The notes beneath the pieces are model-generated. The model ran no database searches. It was not told the origin of the DNA and worked only from the letters and a program-made list of their open reading frames with translations. This document shows, piece by piece, positions 1 through 6,897 of a stretch of 38,166 nucleotides of DNA. The translations under genes and the position numbers were made by a program. The stretch's first letter is position 1. Every line of letters starts with the position of its first letter. Origin of the DNA: a virus; IMG/VR virus record IMGVR_UViG_3300044678_001290, positions 1 through 38,166 of that record, one strand, 5' to 3'.

Positions 1-121
1 GGTCGCCTGCAATGATGCGTATCTCGGGGTTGAAGTCTTTGGTGAAGGCTAGGGCGGCGGCGGTAGCTTGAGGGTCTGCATGGTTGCCGTGAATGTCTGC
101 GACTATGACGAATTTCTTCAT
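1..121 (-). CDS. Calcineurin-like metallophosphoesterase, N-terminal part (cut by window end)
   Basis: The first 40 codons, reading leftward off the window from the ATG at 121. They begin MKKFVIVADIHGNH and end IIAGD, giving the first two metal-binding blocks of calcineurin-like phosphoesterases (D9-x-H11 and the GD at 39-40). The GNHD, VVHGFH and GHCH blocks lie at the other end of the window (37621-38166, same strand), so the two pieces are very probably one gene of about 222 residues interrupted by linearisation. The direct end-to-end join is two bases short of keeping frame. The start lies one base after the stop of the upstream HNH gene. Phage enzymes of this family may act on nucleic acid or protein phosphate; the substrate here is unknown. 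Confidence 0.85.
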   Translation of the reverse strand, partial: MKKFVIVADIHGNHADPQATAAALAFTKDFNPEIRIIAGD

Positions 122-122
122 G

Positions 123-482
123 TTATTTGAGTTTAGCAGCTTTACGGACAAGTCTTTCCTCTGATGTCTTAATCTGGTGACAGGCTACACAAAGGGCTTG
201 GTAGCCTTCCTTCTCCACAAACAAGCGTTCAATGAAGCTATCCCAGCTCACCCAGCCTTTAACAGGGTCAACTACGGGGTGGATGTGGTCTATCTTTATG
301 TCCTTATTCCCTACACTCTTTGAGCACAGGGAACAGGTGTATGTGTTTCTGGCAGTCCTAGCGTTTTTCTTGGAAGTAAACTTAGGAGCCCAACGAGACG
401 AAGCCCTACGCAAGGCAGAGGTGATGAAGCTCTTCTTGCGAGCCGCAGTCCATTGTCCATTGCAGTAGGGCTTGTCATTCAT
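123..482 (-). CDS. HNH endonuclease family protein
   Basis: A 119-residue protein with a zinc-bound HNH fold. It has a CSLC knuckle (C50, C53), the DHIHP core (D65, H66, H68) and a CVACH knuckle (C98, C101, H102) followed by QIKT, all in the usual order and spacing. The first 45 residues are basic and could help bind DNA. HNH proteins cut or nick DNA; in phages they can be free-standing homing nucleases, packaging helpers or host-DNA nucleases, and the sequence does not say which. It overlaps the upstream gene by four bases (ATGA) and sits one base before the phosphoesterase start, so it is translated as part of the leftward operon. A second HNH gene lies at about 2.9-3.3 kb. Confidence 0.85.
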   Translation of the reverse strand: MNDKPYCNGQWTAARKKSFITSALRRASSRWAPKFTSKKNARTARNTYTCSLCSKSVGNKDIKIDHIHPVVDPVKGWVSWDSFIERLFVEKEGYQALCVACHQIKTSEERLVRKAAKLK

Positions 483-967
483 TGTTTATCGGTTGCTTTG
501 CCGGTTAGCACTTTAATGATTTCTTCAGCTGTTTTCTGAAACGAGGGGTAATTCAGAACACTAAAACTCTTACCGTGTTTAGCGATGAACCACTCCCAAT
601 CCTTCTTCTCCTCGTCTGACAAAACAAGTTTTACAGGCTTAGCCTCACAAGCTTCTGCAATGATGGTAATAAGATCATCCTCCATTGAGATTGCGGCGGC
701 GTGGATAGCCACCTTATCCGGCACTATTTCCTGACGAATAGATGTGCATCCATCCTCTATTTTAATGAGCCAAAACCCCTCTCCAAGCCCATCAAGGGCA
801 TAGGGGTCGTTAACTCTGACAAAACGCTTCCCGTCTTTACGGTAGAGTTTCTGGTTTTCTCTGCGAGCTGCGAGCGCGAGCGGGTGGTCGGTTTGCCACC
901 GATAACGAAGCTCAGCTTGTAAGCGTTTGCATTCTTCTTTGAAGTAATCTCGATCTTGTGTTTTCAT
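479..967 (-). CDS. Hypothetical protein, 162 residues
   Basis: I do not recognise the family. The N-terminal 35 residues are charged and probably helical (DYFKEECKRLQAEL). The middle contains LDGLGEGFWLIKIEDG and a long acidic helix, and the C-terminus ends with NYPSFQKTAEEIIKVL. There is no signal peptide or membrane segment, so it is probably a soluble cytoplasmic early protein. It is locked into the operon by four-base ATGA overlaps at both ends, with the 47-codon gene before it and the HNH gene after it. No clear Shine-Dalgarno precedes its ATG, so translation probably depends on coupling. Confidence 0.75.
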   Translation of the reverse strand: MKTQDRDYFKEECKRLQAELRYRWQTDHPLALAARRENQKLYRKDGKRFVRVNDPYALDGLGEGFWLIKIEDGCTSIRQEIVPDKVAIHAAAISMEDDLITIIAEACEAKPVKLVLSDEEKKDWEWFIAKHGKSFSVLNYPSFQKTAEEIIKVLTGKATDKQ

Positions 968-1107
968 AGGTTAAAACAGACCCCGCCGCATGGAAGGGCC
1001 GGAAATTTCCAGCACCCTAAGCGTCCATGCGCTGTGTTCAGGCTTTCGCAACCCATTGGGAAGCTATACTCCTGAGACTCGGCTTGCAATAGCACGGGGA
1101 AAATCAT
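964..1107 (-). CDS. Small cysteine-containing protein, 47 residues
   Basis: A short open frame filling what would otherwise be a 136-base gap. Its ATG (1107-1105) overlaps the TGA of the upstream gene, and its own TGA (966-964) overlaps the ATG of the downstream gene, so it has ATGA junctions on both sides like its neighbours. The product has an N-terminal hydrophobic patch (MIFPVLLQ) and a Cys-rich end with C20, C32, C40 and C44 (GCWKFPALPC, then GGVCF). The same DNA holds an 8-bp inverted repeat (CGCATGGA/TCCATGCG) around a GGAAATTTCC palindrome, so it may also fold as RNA. An internal ATG at 1056 has AGGAG upstream and could start a 30-residue form. Function unknown. Confidence 0.6.
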   Translation of the reverse strand: MIFPVLLQAESQEYSFPMGCESLNTAHGRLGCWKFPALPCGGVCFNL

Positions 1108-1289
1108 ACGCTTTCTAAGGCGAAAATTAGGGCAATCTCTTTGCTCTGAGCGTCAGTAAATCCAGCCAGCCCGTTGTTCCATTGCCATCTCCAGAGTTCG
1201 CCATCTTGCCACAGCTTTAGTCTAAACCCCATGCTGGAGAGCAGGGAGGCTTTAGCTTGAAGGATGGCGTAGGTGCGGGGTTGGTTCAT
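1104..1289 (-). CDS. Hypothetical small protein, 61 residues
   Basis: A 61-residue protein with a predicted helix at residues 8-18 (ILQAKASLLSS), followed by a Trp-rich stretch (LKLWQDGELWRWQWNN) and a C-terminal helix. There is no membrane segment. I do not recognise the family. It starts within the stop of the coiled-coil gene (ATGA overlap at 1286-1289) and ends within the start of the 47-codon gene, so it is a bona fide member of the leftward operon. The Trp-rich region could be a small beta-hairpin binding surface, but that is only inference. Confidence 0.7.
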   Translation of the reverse strand: MNQPRTYAILQAKASLLSSMGFRLKLWQDGELWRWQWNNGLAGFTDAQSKEIALIFALESV

Positions 1290-2146
1290 GGCGTGCCTTT
1301 CATGGCCGCGTCGATTGCGGCGCGACGCACGAGCACGCTATGTGCGGAGTTCCACTGCCAGTCGAAGCCTGCTGGACTTTCCAGCCAATCCAGCCGCGCT
1401 TTATCCCTCTGAAGCTCCGCGTTTTTTAGCCTTAGCTGTTCATATTTCCCAAGCTCTCCATGCCCATGTTTAATGGCCGCGAGTTCGCTTTCAAGACGTC
1501 CAAGTTTTCCCGATAGGTCGGCTTCTCGTTCCCCTGACATACCGAGCAGGCGGGCTTGCTCCTCAATTTCGCTAATCAAGTCAATCTCGCGGTCGTCGCG
1601 GGACATGAGGAGTAGCTTTTGCCACTTGGCGTTGTCAGCCTCGGCTTTCTCGGCGCGGTTGACGATTGCGGTCATACGCTCGCCGAACAAGTGCGCGATC
1701 TGGCCCTCGGTAAGCGTGCGGAGGCAGTGAGCGTGCAGGGTGTGCGGGTCTGCAAACGCAGCCTCCGCTTTCTCGGCGCGGGCGATGGCCTTAGAGAGCG
1801 GCGTGCCTGTAGCGTGGTTGGTCGCGCCTTCAAGATAGCGTATCCTATCCGCTTGGTTTCCGATTTTGGCCGTCAACCGCTCCACCTCGGCGCGGAGGCG
1901 GGTGAGTTCGGCGGTGTAATAGTCGGCCCACTTCTGCACGTCGCCGCAGGTGTGCTTATCGATTGCGCCAGACCAAAGGATGCAAGCGACACGAGTGATG
2001 GCGAGGTCGCGTTCCGACCGGGCGGAGGTGAGTTCGCGTTCGAGGATGCGAGCCAAGTCGGTCATTTCCACAATGTATGCAGGCTCTGGGTAGCCTCTAT
2101 GCGCGATGGCGTTGGTTCGCGGCGTGGGTTGGTCGGGTGGGTTCAT
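1286..2146 (-). CDS. Coiled-coil phage protein with RLDWLE/AAIDAAM C-terminus, 286 residues
   Basis: The start was placed at the ATG at 2146 because it overlaps the TGA of the upstream paralogue (ATGA); a longer frame exists to 2332 but runs through that paralogue. The protein begins MNPPDQPTPRTNA and is dominated by heptad-rich helices (ARILERELTSAR, LRAEVERLTAKI, LGRLESELAAIK). It ends in KARLDWLESP and VRRAAIDAAMKGTP, a C-terminal signature I associate with many phage early proteins of unknown role. It is probably cytoplasmic and oligomeric. It shares its N-terminus with the next gene upstream, so the pair arose by tandem duplication or domain shuffling. Confidence 0.8.
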   Translation of the reverse strand: MNPPDQPTPRTNAIAHRGYPEPAYIVEMTDLARILERELTSARSERDLAITRVACILWSGAIDKHTCGDVQKWADYYTAELTRLRAEVERLTAKIGNQADRIRYLEGATNHATGTPLSKAIARAEKAEAAFADPHTLHAHCLRTLTEGQIAHLFGERMTAIVNRAEKAEADNAKWQKLLLMSRDDREIDLISEIEEQARLLGMSGEREADLSGKLGRLESELAAIKHGHGELGKYEQLRLKNAELQRDKARLDWLESPAGFDWQWNSAHSVLVRRAAIDAAMKGTP

Positions 2147-2511
2147 GGTTTTGCCTCGTTGAGAACTGTAAGCATTTTTGCGGCTGTTTCCCCGTCTGTT
2201 CCATCGTGAAAGAATTGCACGCTGGCACGGTTGATTATGTCGTTCAACCGATCTACCTCGGTGCGGAGGCGGCTCGCTTCGTTGGCGTTGTGCTCGCGCT
2301 CGGCGGTCATCTGCGCGGCAACGGTTTTCCACCGCTCCACCTCGGCGCGGAGGCGGCGGCGATCTGCATCTGCACCAAAGCGCAGGCGTTCGGTTTCGGT
2401 GAGTTCGCGTTCGAGAGTGCGGGCAAAACAGCGGACCTCGTCAACGGTTTCCCATTGCTCAGCATCCGTGCGCGGCGTCGGCGCGAGGGTGGGTTGGTCG
2501 GGTGGGTTCAT
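2143..2511 (-). CDS. Coiled-coil phage protein, 122 residues, paralogue of the downstream gene
   Basis: Begins MNPPDQPTLAPTPRTDA and has FARTLERELTETERLRF, matching MNPPDQPTPRTNA and ARILERELTSAR of the 286-residue neighbour. The middle is a continuous charged coiled coil (RRRLRAEVERWKTVAAQM and RLRTEVDRLNDIINR). The last 25 residues (FHDGTDGETAAKMLTVLNEAKP) have no counterpart in the neighbour. It lacks the RLDWLE/AAIDAAM tail, so it looks like a shortened or differently capped copy. It is preceded by a four-base gap after the SWIM-like gene and overlaps its paralogue by four bases. Function unknown. Confidence 0.75.
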   Translation of the reverse strand: MNPPDQPTLAPTPRTDAEQWETVDEVRCFARTLERELTETERLRFGADADRRRLRAEVERWKTVAAQMTAEREHNANEASRLRTEVDRLNDIINRASVQFFHDGTDGETAAKMLTVLNEAKP

Positions 2512-2515
2512 GTTT

Positions 2516-2773
2516 TTATTTGTTAAAACTAGCTATCACTGTGTTACCTAAGAACATTACTGCTGCGTTTATGTGTTTGCATCGGGTTCGTTGAGGGTTG
2601 CCGTATTCCACCACTTTCTTTGTTTTGTCCCATTCCTTCTGACAGCGAGTCATGAAGTCGGCGCAATTACAAGCTCCGTTTGGACAATTCTCGTCTAGGT
2701 CAATGGTGTATTTTACGTCCCGGTCGGCGGATTCGCATTCTATCTGCGAGCGTCCAATCAGTTCACACTTCAT
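2516..2773 (-). CDS. SWIM-type zinc-finger-like protein, 85 residues
   Basis: Contains a C-x-C...C-x-H arrangement (C35-N-C37 and C65-K-H67) embedded in ACNCADF and RTRCKHINAAV, as in SWIM zinc-binding modules. SWIM domains bind DNA or proteins and often accompany nucleases or transposases; here the domain stands almost alone. I chose the ATG at 2773 rather than an in-frame ATG at 2818, because the longer version would overlap most of the C-terminus of the upstream 59-residue gene. The chosen start overlaps that gene by 11 bases. The zinc-binding call is inferred from residue pattern only. Confidence 0.6.
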   Translation of the reverse strand: MKCELIGRSQIECESADRDVKYTIDLDENCPNGACNCADFMTRCQKEWDKTKKVVEYGNPQRTRCKHINAAVMFLGNTVIASFNK

Positions 2774-2942
2774 GGCCGGTGTCCGGAATGTAGTGTTCCA
2801 GTTCGTGAATGCGGGCAATGTTGAGGAGGGCGATAGAGCCCTTCTCCAAGCGCACTAGGGCGTTGTAAAGATCGGTGGGGTTCTCCGAATGGATGCAGTC
2901 CCCGAGCATGTGGTTGATTAACTGGTTAATTTTTGGTTTCAT
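2763..2942 (-). CDS. Hypothetical small protein, 59 residues
   Basis: A small open frame in the interval between the SWIM-like gene and the second HNH gene. It begins MKPKINQLINHMLGDCIH and is largely helical (LVRLEKGSIALLNIARIHELEHY). Its ATG (2942-2940) overlaps the TGA of the HNH gene in the ATGA pattern used throughout this operon, and its end overlaps the next start. There is no membrane segment or known motif. The amphipathic helices suggest a small DNA- or protein-binding partner, but this is inference. Confidence 0.65.
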   Translation of the reverse strand: MKPKINQLINHMLGDCIHSENPTDLYNALVRLEKGSIALLNIARIHELEHYIPDTGHEV

Positions 2943-3256
2943 AATAGGTAGCCTTGTTCCCTAGCCCAGCTAGGGTGGTTGTGTATGTTGGTGTGGCAGG
3001 AACGACAGGTTTGCAGCCATGTCGTTGTTTCGTTGGTCTTAGAGCCTCGGCCTTCCTTGTGGTGGATGTCCGTGGCTGGTTGGTTGCATATGGCGCAGAA
3101 GGGCGACTCCTTCAGAAATATGCGCCTCAGATTGGTGTATTGCTTGTTCCTTGCCGATTGCTTGGAGCTTACTCGTTTAAGCCCCTTGCTCTTCTTCTTC
3201 TTCGGCAAGAAGTAGTTTACGCTACTCGCGGGTCGTAATTGTTCTGGCGTCTCCAT
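2939..3256 (-). CDS. HNH endonuclease, 105 residues
   Basis: A compact HNH nuclease with CAIC knuckle (C54, C57), the catalytic/zinc pair in TDIHHKEGR (H65, H66) and CRSCHTNIHNHP (C84, C87, H88, H92). This is the arrangement of small phage HNH proteins that act in recombination or packaging. The N-terminus is very basic (PKKKKSKGLKRVSSKQSAR), as expected for DNA contact. The first ATG is at 3256; a GTG 15 bases upstream (3271) is an alternative. Either start overlaps the end of the PD-(D/E)XK nuclease gene by 40-55 bases. Having a PD-(D/E)XK nuclease and an HNH nuclease adjacent suggests a joint role in DNA metabolism or host-DNA breakdown. Confidence 0.85.
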   Translation of the reverse strand: METPEQLRPASSVNYFLPKKKKSKGLKRVSSKQSARNKQYTNLRRIFLKESPFCAICNQPATDIHHKEGRGSKTNETTTWLQTCRSCHTNIHNHPSWAREQGYLL

Positions 3257-4026
3257 AAACGTGTGAGACACAGGAAGTCTTTGTAGGACTCCATTAACGC
3301 TTCTCGGTCATACTTCACTACGTCAATGCGGCCCGGTTCTGTGGTCGAGATATAGACATTGATGCAGATAGCATCGGTGAAGAAGCTGTCACAAAAATGT
3401 GCCATCCAGTAGGCCGCAAGTTGCATGGGATGGGTTTCACCGGGAAAGATGGGTTCTTCCGGCTTTGTCCGCTTGCTCTTCCAGTCGAGGATTCCTTTGC
3501 CGTAGGGACTCTCAAACACTACGTCCGTAGTCCCCGCGTAGCCTTGCGTAGCGTTTACGAGAACGGTCTCAGCCTTGACTACCTTAATGCTCAGGCTTTC
3601 CAGCTTAGAGAAGGCTGGTTCCACTAGCTCAGACAGCATACAACTACGCTCCTCAGTCAGAGCTACCTCATGGTCGAAGTAGTCTTGTCCCCTCGTCTTG
3701 CCCTCAATGGCCGCGTGAATCGTTGTCCCAAGATCGGCTGCGCCCATGCCGTCCTGCTTGGACTTCTCCAGCATATTCCTAACGTAGTCCCCCATCTCCT
3801 CACCGGGGTGCGGAGGCATCTGGAAGCAAGTTTCCGCCACCTTGCTCATCTTCCAGCGTTCTAGGCCGGGAGAGGCGAGCATCTTCGTGTAGGCTGTAAC
3901 GCTAGGCAGGAGCTTCTGCTCCCTCGCGTCCTTTAAGTTGGTGGGACGGGTGGGGTTCTTGGCCCCCTTCTTTGTGGCCTGCGTGTGGCAAGGCTTACCG
4001 TCTAAGGTGTAATAGTGTTCGCTCAT
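3217..4026 (-). CDS. PD-(D/E)XK nuclease (Cas4/RecB-like exonuclease), 269 residues
   Basis: Shows the full motif set of the RecB-like PD-(D/E)XK nucleases: GTTIH (H104), E153 in KAETVL, D168 in GTTDVVFE, D181-W-K183 in GILDWKSKR, and the Q202-x3-Y motif in HPMQLAAYW. Such enzymes are magnesium-dependent DNA exonucleases; in phages they process ends for recombination, often with an annealing or ssDNA-binding protein. The OB-fold candidate lies two genes upstream and would be a natural partner. No cysteine cluster of the Cas4/AddB iron-sulphur type is evident. The start overlaps the stop of the 58-codon gene (ATGA). Confidence 0.88.
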   Translation of the reverse strand: MSEHYYTLDGKPCHTQATKKGAKNPTRPTNLKDAREQKLLPSVTAYTKMLASPGLERWKMSKVAETCFQMPPHPGEEMGDYVRNMLEKSKQDGMGAADLGTTIHAAIEGKTRGQDYFDHEVALTEERSCMLSELVEPAFSKLESLSIKVVKAETVLVNATQGYAGTTDVVFESPYGKGILDWKSKRTKPEEPIFPGETHPMQLAAYWMAHFCDSFFTDAICINVYISTTEPGRIDVVKYDREALMESYKDFLCLTRLWRRQNNYDPRVA

Positions 4027-4199
4027 GGTTGTTTGTTTTTTTCTAGGTCTGCTGAGATTTCTTTGCTGAGAGCCGCAAGTTTTTGCAACTGCTCATGGAG
4101 CACATCGACTCCCTGTTCCTTGCCGTAAAGCCCTACAAACTCACAGGCTCCTAAGAGTCTGCCTAGAGAGTGGGCCATTAGATAGTCGTTTTTGTTCAT
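4023..4199 (-). CDS. Hypothetical small protein, 58 residues
   Basis: A short frame filling the gap upstream of the nuclease. It starts MNKNDYLMAHSLGRLLGACE and ends in a helical, charged tail (LAALSKEISADLEKNKQP). Its TGA overlaps the nuclease ATG by four bases, which is the strongest evidence that it is translated. There is no known domain; it is small, soluble and probably helical. An interval of 80 bases (4200-4279), in which I see no gene or clear hairpin, separates it from the OB-fold candidate. Confidence 0.65.
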   Translation of the reverse strand: MNKNDYLMAHSLGRLLGACEFVGLYGKEQGVDVLHEQLQKLAALSKEISADLEKNKQP

Positions 4200-4279
4200 G
4201 TTTATTTATTGACCGCGTATTTTCGCACGCCCACGGTCGGGCTCGGAGGGTTCTGGTTTAAGTCGATACCGGCGACAAA

Positions 4280-4834
4280 TTAGTAGGGCTGTTCTTCGGA
4301 GGGTTCGTTGCTGGGTTCTGGTGCAAGGTTGCCAGATTGGAGCTTCTGGGCCACGCGGATAAGCATGGAGGCATGTTGCCAAACTGAGGTCTCGTCAATA
4401 TGGACACCGCTCGGAATGAGGATGTCCACGGCTTTGTTGATAGCCATGCCTACCGTTACACCCTCAATGCGCGGGCTTTGGGTGTATTGCGTTGGGGTGC
4501 CTGTAACCGTTGTGGCTGGCGCGGATTGGGTTGCCTCTCCTACTGGACTGATGATGGACTTATCGCCCAAAACCACTTGACCCTTCCCCTGATAGTCGTC
4601 GCCGCGCTTGATGCCCATGCCGCCGAACTTAACGAGCTTACCCTCAAGCGGAGAAAGATCGCGGCTAAACGAGGTGGCGGAGACTTCTACGCCATCACCT
4701 GACAGGTTGGCTTTGTAAAAGGTTTTGCCTGCCTTAGTGCTCACGGCTTTACAGCCGCTCACATTTGCTTGGAAGGTGCCGGAAAAGAAAGTTCCCGGTG
4801 CCGTGTTCGCTAGTTCTTGGAGTGTCTTATTCAT
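4280..4834 (-). CDS. Candidate single-stranded DNA-binding protein (OB-fold-like), 184 residues
   Basis: Residues 12-95 alternate short beta-like segments with glycines (GTFFSGTFQANVSG, FYKANLSGDG, KLVKFGGMGIKRG, GKGQVVLGDK), a pattern typical of an OB fold. A flexible Thr/Gln/Pro linker follows. The last dozen residues are acidic (PEPSNEPSEEQPY), reminiscent of the acidic tail by which SSB proteins recruit partners. Residues 125-165 form a helical segment that is not usual for SSB. It lies between a DnaB-type helicase and a PD-(D/E)XK nuclease, which fits a role coating ssDNA in replication or recombination. The assignment is by pattern, not by a recognised family signature. It overlaps the upstream gene by eight bases. 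Confidence 0.55.
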   Translation of the reverse strand: MNKTLQELANTAPGTFFSGTFQANVSGCKAVSTKAGKTFYKANLSGDGVEVSATSFSRDLSPLEGKLVKFGGMGIKRGDDYQGKGQVVLGDKSIISPVGEATQSAPATTVTGTPTQYTQSPRIEGVTVGMAINKAVDILIPSGVHIDETSVWQHASMLIRVAQKLQSGNLAPEPSNEPSEEQPY

Positions 4835-5099
4835 TGTTTTTTAGGTTCTTGAGTTCTTCGCAGATTCTACGAAAAGAGTTCTTGGCTTGCTGAGTGTTGA
4901 GGCCGAGTTCGGCGCACATTGCTTCGTAGGGGCAACCTTGGAGGCCGCGCCTGTATTCATACATCTCGTCACCGTCAACGATGTGGCCCACTTCTGGGTG
5001 GTCCACCAACATGAAGTCGCCGTCAATAAAGCAGAAGTCCGTGGGGAGAACAGTCTCTCCGATTCCTAGCAAGCGTGTGTTTTCTATATTTATATGCAT
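4827..5099 (-). CDS. Hypothetical protein with possible C-terminal HTH, 90 residues
   Basis: The N-terminal half looks like a small beta domain (ETVLPTDFCFIDGDFMLVD, then GHIVDGDEMYEYRRG). The C-terminal 40 residues (CPYEAMCAELGLNTQQAKN, then SFRRICEELKNLKNNE) read like a helix-turn-helix of the kind found in phage regulators. It could bind DNA in the replication block, but I do not recognise a family. It is six bases downstream of the clamp-motif gene and overlaps the OB-fold candidate by eight bases, so it belongs to the helicase/nuclease cluster. Confidence 0.65.
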   Translation of the reverse strand: MHINIENTRLLGIGETVLPTDFCFIDGDFMLVDHPEVGHIVDGDEMYEYRRGLQGCPYEAMCAELGLNTQQAKNSFRRICEELKNLKNNE

Positions 5100-5105
5100 C
5101 TGTTT

Positions 5106-5279
5106 TTAGGTTTCGTGGAATATCCACGTTGTTTCTTTATCTATCCGAAGAACGGAGAAAGGACGATTGATTGATTCGTGTCGAGTTATTTCTTCTTTTT
5201 TTTCTTCAACTTTTGCAACTGGTTTCTCCGTCGCCTTTTCTATGCTAATTTCGTTGCCGAAAAGATCGTATTGCTTCAT
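5106..5279 (-). CDS. Small protein with a sliding-clamp-binding-like motif, 57 residues
   Basis: Begins MKQYDLFGNE. The Q3-Y-D-L-F7 segment resembles the bacterial beta-clamp-binding consensus (QL-S/D-LF). The rest is highly charged and Glu/Lys-rich (KPVAKVEEKKEEITRHES), ending in a short hydrophobic part (LRIDKETTWIFHET). The ATG at 5279 was chosen because it overlaps the helicase stop by four bases; a longer frame to 5300 exists. A small clamp-binding peptide next to a DnaB-type helicase in a phage lacking its own polymerase would suggest recruitment or inhibition of the host clamp. That role is inference from a short motif. Confidence 0.65.
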   Translation of the reverse strand: MKQYDLFGNEISIEKATEKPVAKVEEKKEEITRHESINRPFSVLRIDKETTWIFHET

Positions 5280-6535
5280 GCCTGTTCCTCGTAAAACCAT
5301 GTATGGGGCGCGAAGTATTTGATGCGGCTGTATGCCAGCGGTCCATCCCTGAGCTTCAGTTGAAGGAGTTCGTAGTCGTAGGTGGATTGCCCTAGTTCTT
5401 GCACGTTTCCAGTGTGGCTCTTGCTAGGCCGGTGGAGGGCAATGACTCTGTGCGCGTCTTCCTCAATGGAGCCAGCGTCCCGAAAGTCGCTACGAGTTGG
5501 CGCACGATCTTCCCGTTCGTTGGAGCGGTTGAGTTGAGCCGCCACCATAAGAACACATCCAAGGGTTTTGCGTAGCGGTATCATGGCTTTAGACAACTGC
5601 CCCATGCGTTCGTAGGCTGAGCCATCGGTGCCCCTGATTAGCCCGAGGTAGTCAATGATTACTAGCTGAGGCTTCCAGCTTGCGGCCAATAGACGACAGC
5701 GAGATTCGATTTGGCCAACAGTCATATCCTTGTCGAATACTCTCAGGTGTTGCTCGCCTAGTCTTTTAAGGGCTTTGAAATATTCCTGCTGTTTATCTGA
5801 CAATTCTTGGTTTATCTGACGCAAATTCACCTTGCTGCGCTGTCCCGCGATTTGTTTGACCACCGCCCCGGCTGAGGTTTCAAGGGTGAAGTAGGCCACT
5901 CTAAGCCCCCGGTTGAGGTTGTGCGAAGCGATTTGGCTCATAAACGAGGACTTGCCTATGCTGGTCCGCGCCCCCACCACCACATATTCATGTGCTTCCA
6001 TAGGCGAAGCGAGCTTATCGAAGCTAGGTAGGCCGGTAGTTACGAGGTCCCTATTGTCCCTAGTCCCCGCAATTTCCTGTTCAGCCCAGAGTTTAACCTC
6101 CGTTATGAGCTGGATTAGGCTCGGAGCCTCGCTTTCTGTGGGTTTTAAGTGAGTTTGTAGCCCTTCCACGAGTGTTGACACCTCTTCAGCCTTCCCGCCC
6201 CGTAAAACGCAAGCAATCGTGTCCTGAAGGGCAGGCTTGAGGGTGGCCAACTGTCCTTCCCATATCAGGCTCTTCAATGCCTTCTTGCCGGTCACTGAGC
6301 TTTGGCAGGCTTTCTCAGCCGCAAATAGCTCATCGGCTGGGCACTTATCGCCCAAAGCTAGATAGACACTGTTACAGTCGGTGAGTTGCGCCTTGCTTCT
6401 CAGCCCCACAAGGGTCTGCCAGAGGGTGCGGTGGGCGGTGCCGAACGCCGCGTTGCTGAGTCCCTGCGCTATGCCGTCGTCTATGAGTTCGGGGCAAGCC
6501 AAGCAAGCCCCTATGAAGATGGATTCTTTGTTCAT
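5276..6535 (-). CDS. DnaB-type replicative helicase, 419 residues
   Basis: Has the RecA-like core of DnaB helicases: Walker A G188-ARTSIGKSS197, the FTLE segment (E219), Walker B LVIIDYLGLI (D295), the AAQLNR motif (Q334, N336, R337) and a late R/D element in QLKLRDGPL. The N-terminal 130 residues resemble the DnaB helical N-domain. DnaB enzymes form hexamers that unwind DNA 5' to 3' at the fork and recruit primase. No primase, loader or polymerase is evident in the window, so those functions are probably taken from the host. It starts inside the stop of the upstream gene (ATGA, 6532-6535) and ends inside the next start. Confidence 0.95.
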   Translation of the reverse strand: MNKESIFIGACLACPELIDDGIAQGLSNAAFGTAHRTLWQTLVGLRSKAQLTDCNSVYLALGDKCPADELFAAEKACQSSVTGKKALKSLIWEGQLATLKPALQDTIACVLRGGKAEEVSTLVEGLQTHLKPTESEAPSLIQLITEVKLWAEQEIAGTRDNRDLVTTGLPSFDKLASPMEAHEYVVVGARTSIGKSSFMSQIASHNLNRGLRVAYFTLETSAGAVVKQIAGQRSKVNLRQINQELSDKQQEYFKALKRLGEQHLRVFDKDMTVGQIESRCRLLAASWKPQLVIIDYLGLIRGTDGSAYERMGQLSKAMIPLRKTLGCVLMVAAQLNRSNEREDRAPTRSDFRDAGSIEEDAHRVIALHRPSKSHTGNVQELGQSTYDYELLQLKLRDGPLAYSRIKYFAPHTWFYEEQA

Positions 6536-6897
6536 TTGTCATCCTCCCATTTGCCAATCGTGCGGAGAAAAGCCTCTGCGCGTTGGATGGCAGTGGCGTC
6601 GTGGACAAACCACCAGTTCGGAATCGCCCTGTCGTTACGACCTGTCCAAATGTAACCAAGCTCGCGGACATATTCAATCCGCTGCTGTTGCGTCAGCACC
6701 CTCTCCGCTTGGTGCATAGCGTTAAGGTCGGAGAGGTAGTCGGGCCTGTGATGGTTAAAGCGCAAAACGCCCTTTGGGTCCATGCACCACTTCTCTGGCA
6801 TTATCCAACCCTGCTTGAGCTTCATTGCGTCGGGATGGTCAGCGTTCTTCCATCCACACGCTTCCGCGATGGCAATTCTTTGTTTTTCAGTGTTCAT
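6532..6897 (-). CDS. Phage ABA-sandwich-domain-like protein, 121 residues
   Basis: Contains IAIAEACGWKN near the start and RPDYLSDLNAMHQAERVL in the middle, a sequence pattern I associate with the phage ABA sandwich domain found in many tailed-phage early regions. WTGRNDRAIPNWWFVHDAT and a last helix (IQRAEAFLRTIGKW) complete it. The biochemical role of the family is not known. It is soluble and helical with conserved aromatic residues. It overlaps both neighbours by four bases (HTH-like gene upstream, helicase downstream), so it is co-translated with the helicase. Confidence 0.75.
   Translation of the reverse strand: MNTEKQRIAIAEACGWKNADHPDAMKLKQGWIMPEKWCMDPKGVLRFNHHRPDYLSDLNAMHQAERVLTQQQRIEYVRELGYIWTGRNDRAIPNWWFVHDATAIQRAEAFLRTIGKWEDDK

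Noticed and set aside
1619-2526. Plus-strand frames opposite the coiled-coil genes
   Set aside because: They are shadows of genes linked by ATGA overlaps on the minus strand; the composition follows the complementary heptads.
2774-2818. Longer start for the SWIM-like protein (ATG at 2818)
   Set aside because: It would overlap the 59-residue gene over its whole C-terminal part; the ATG at 2773 fits the short-overlap style of the operon.
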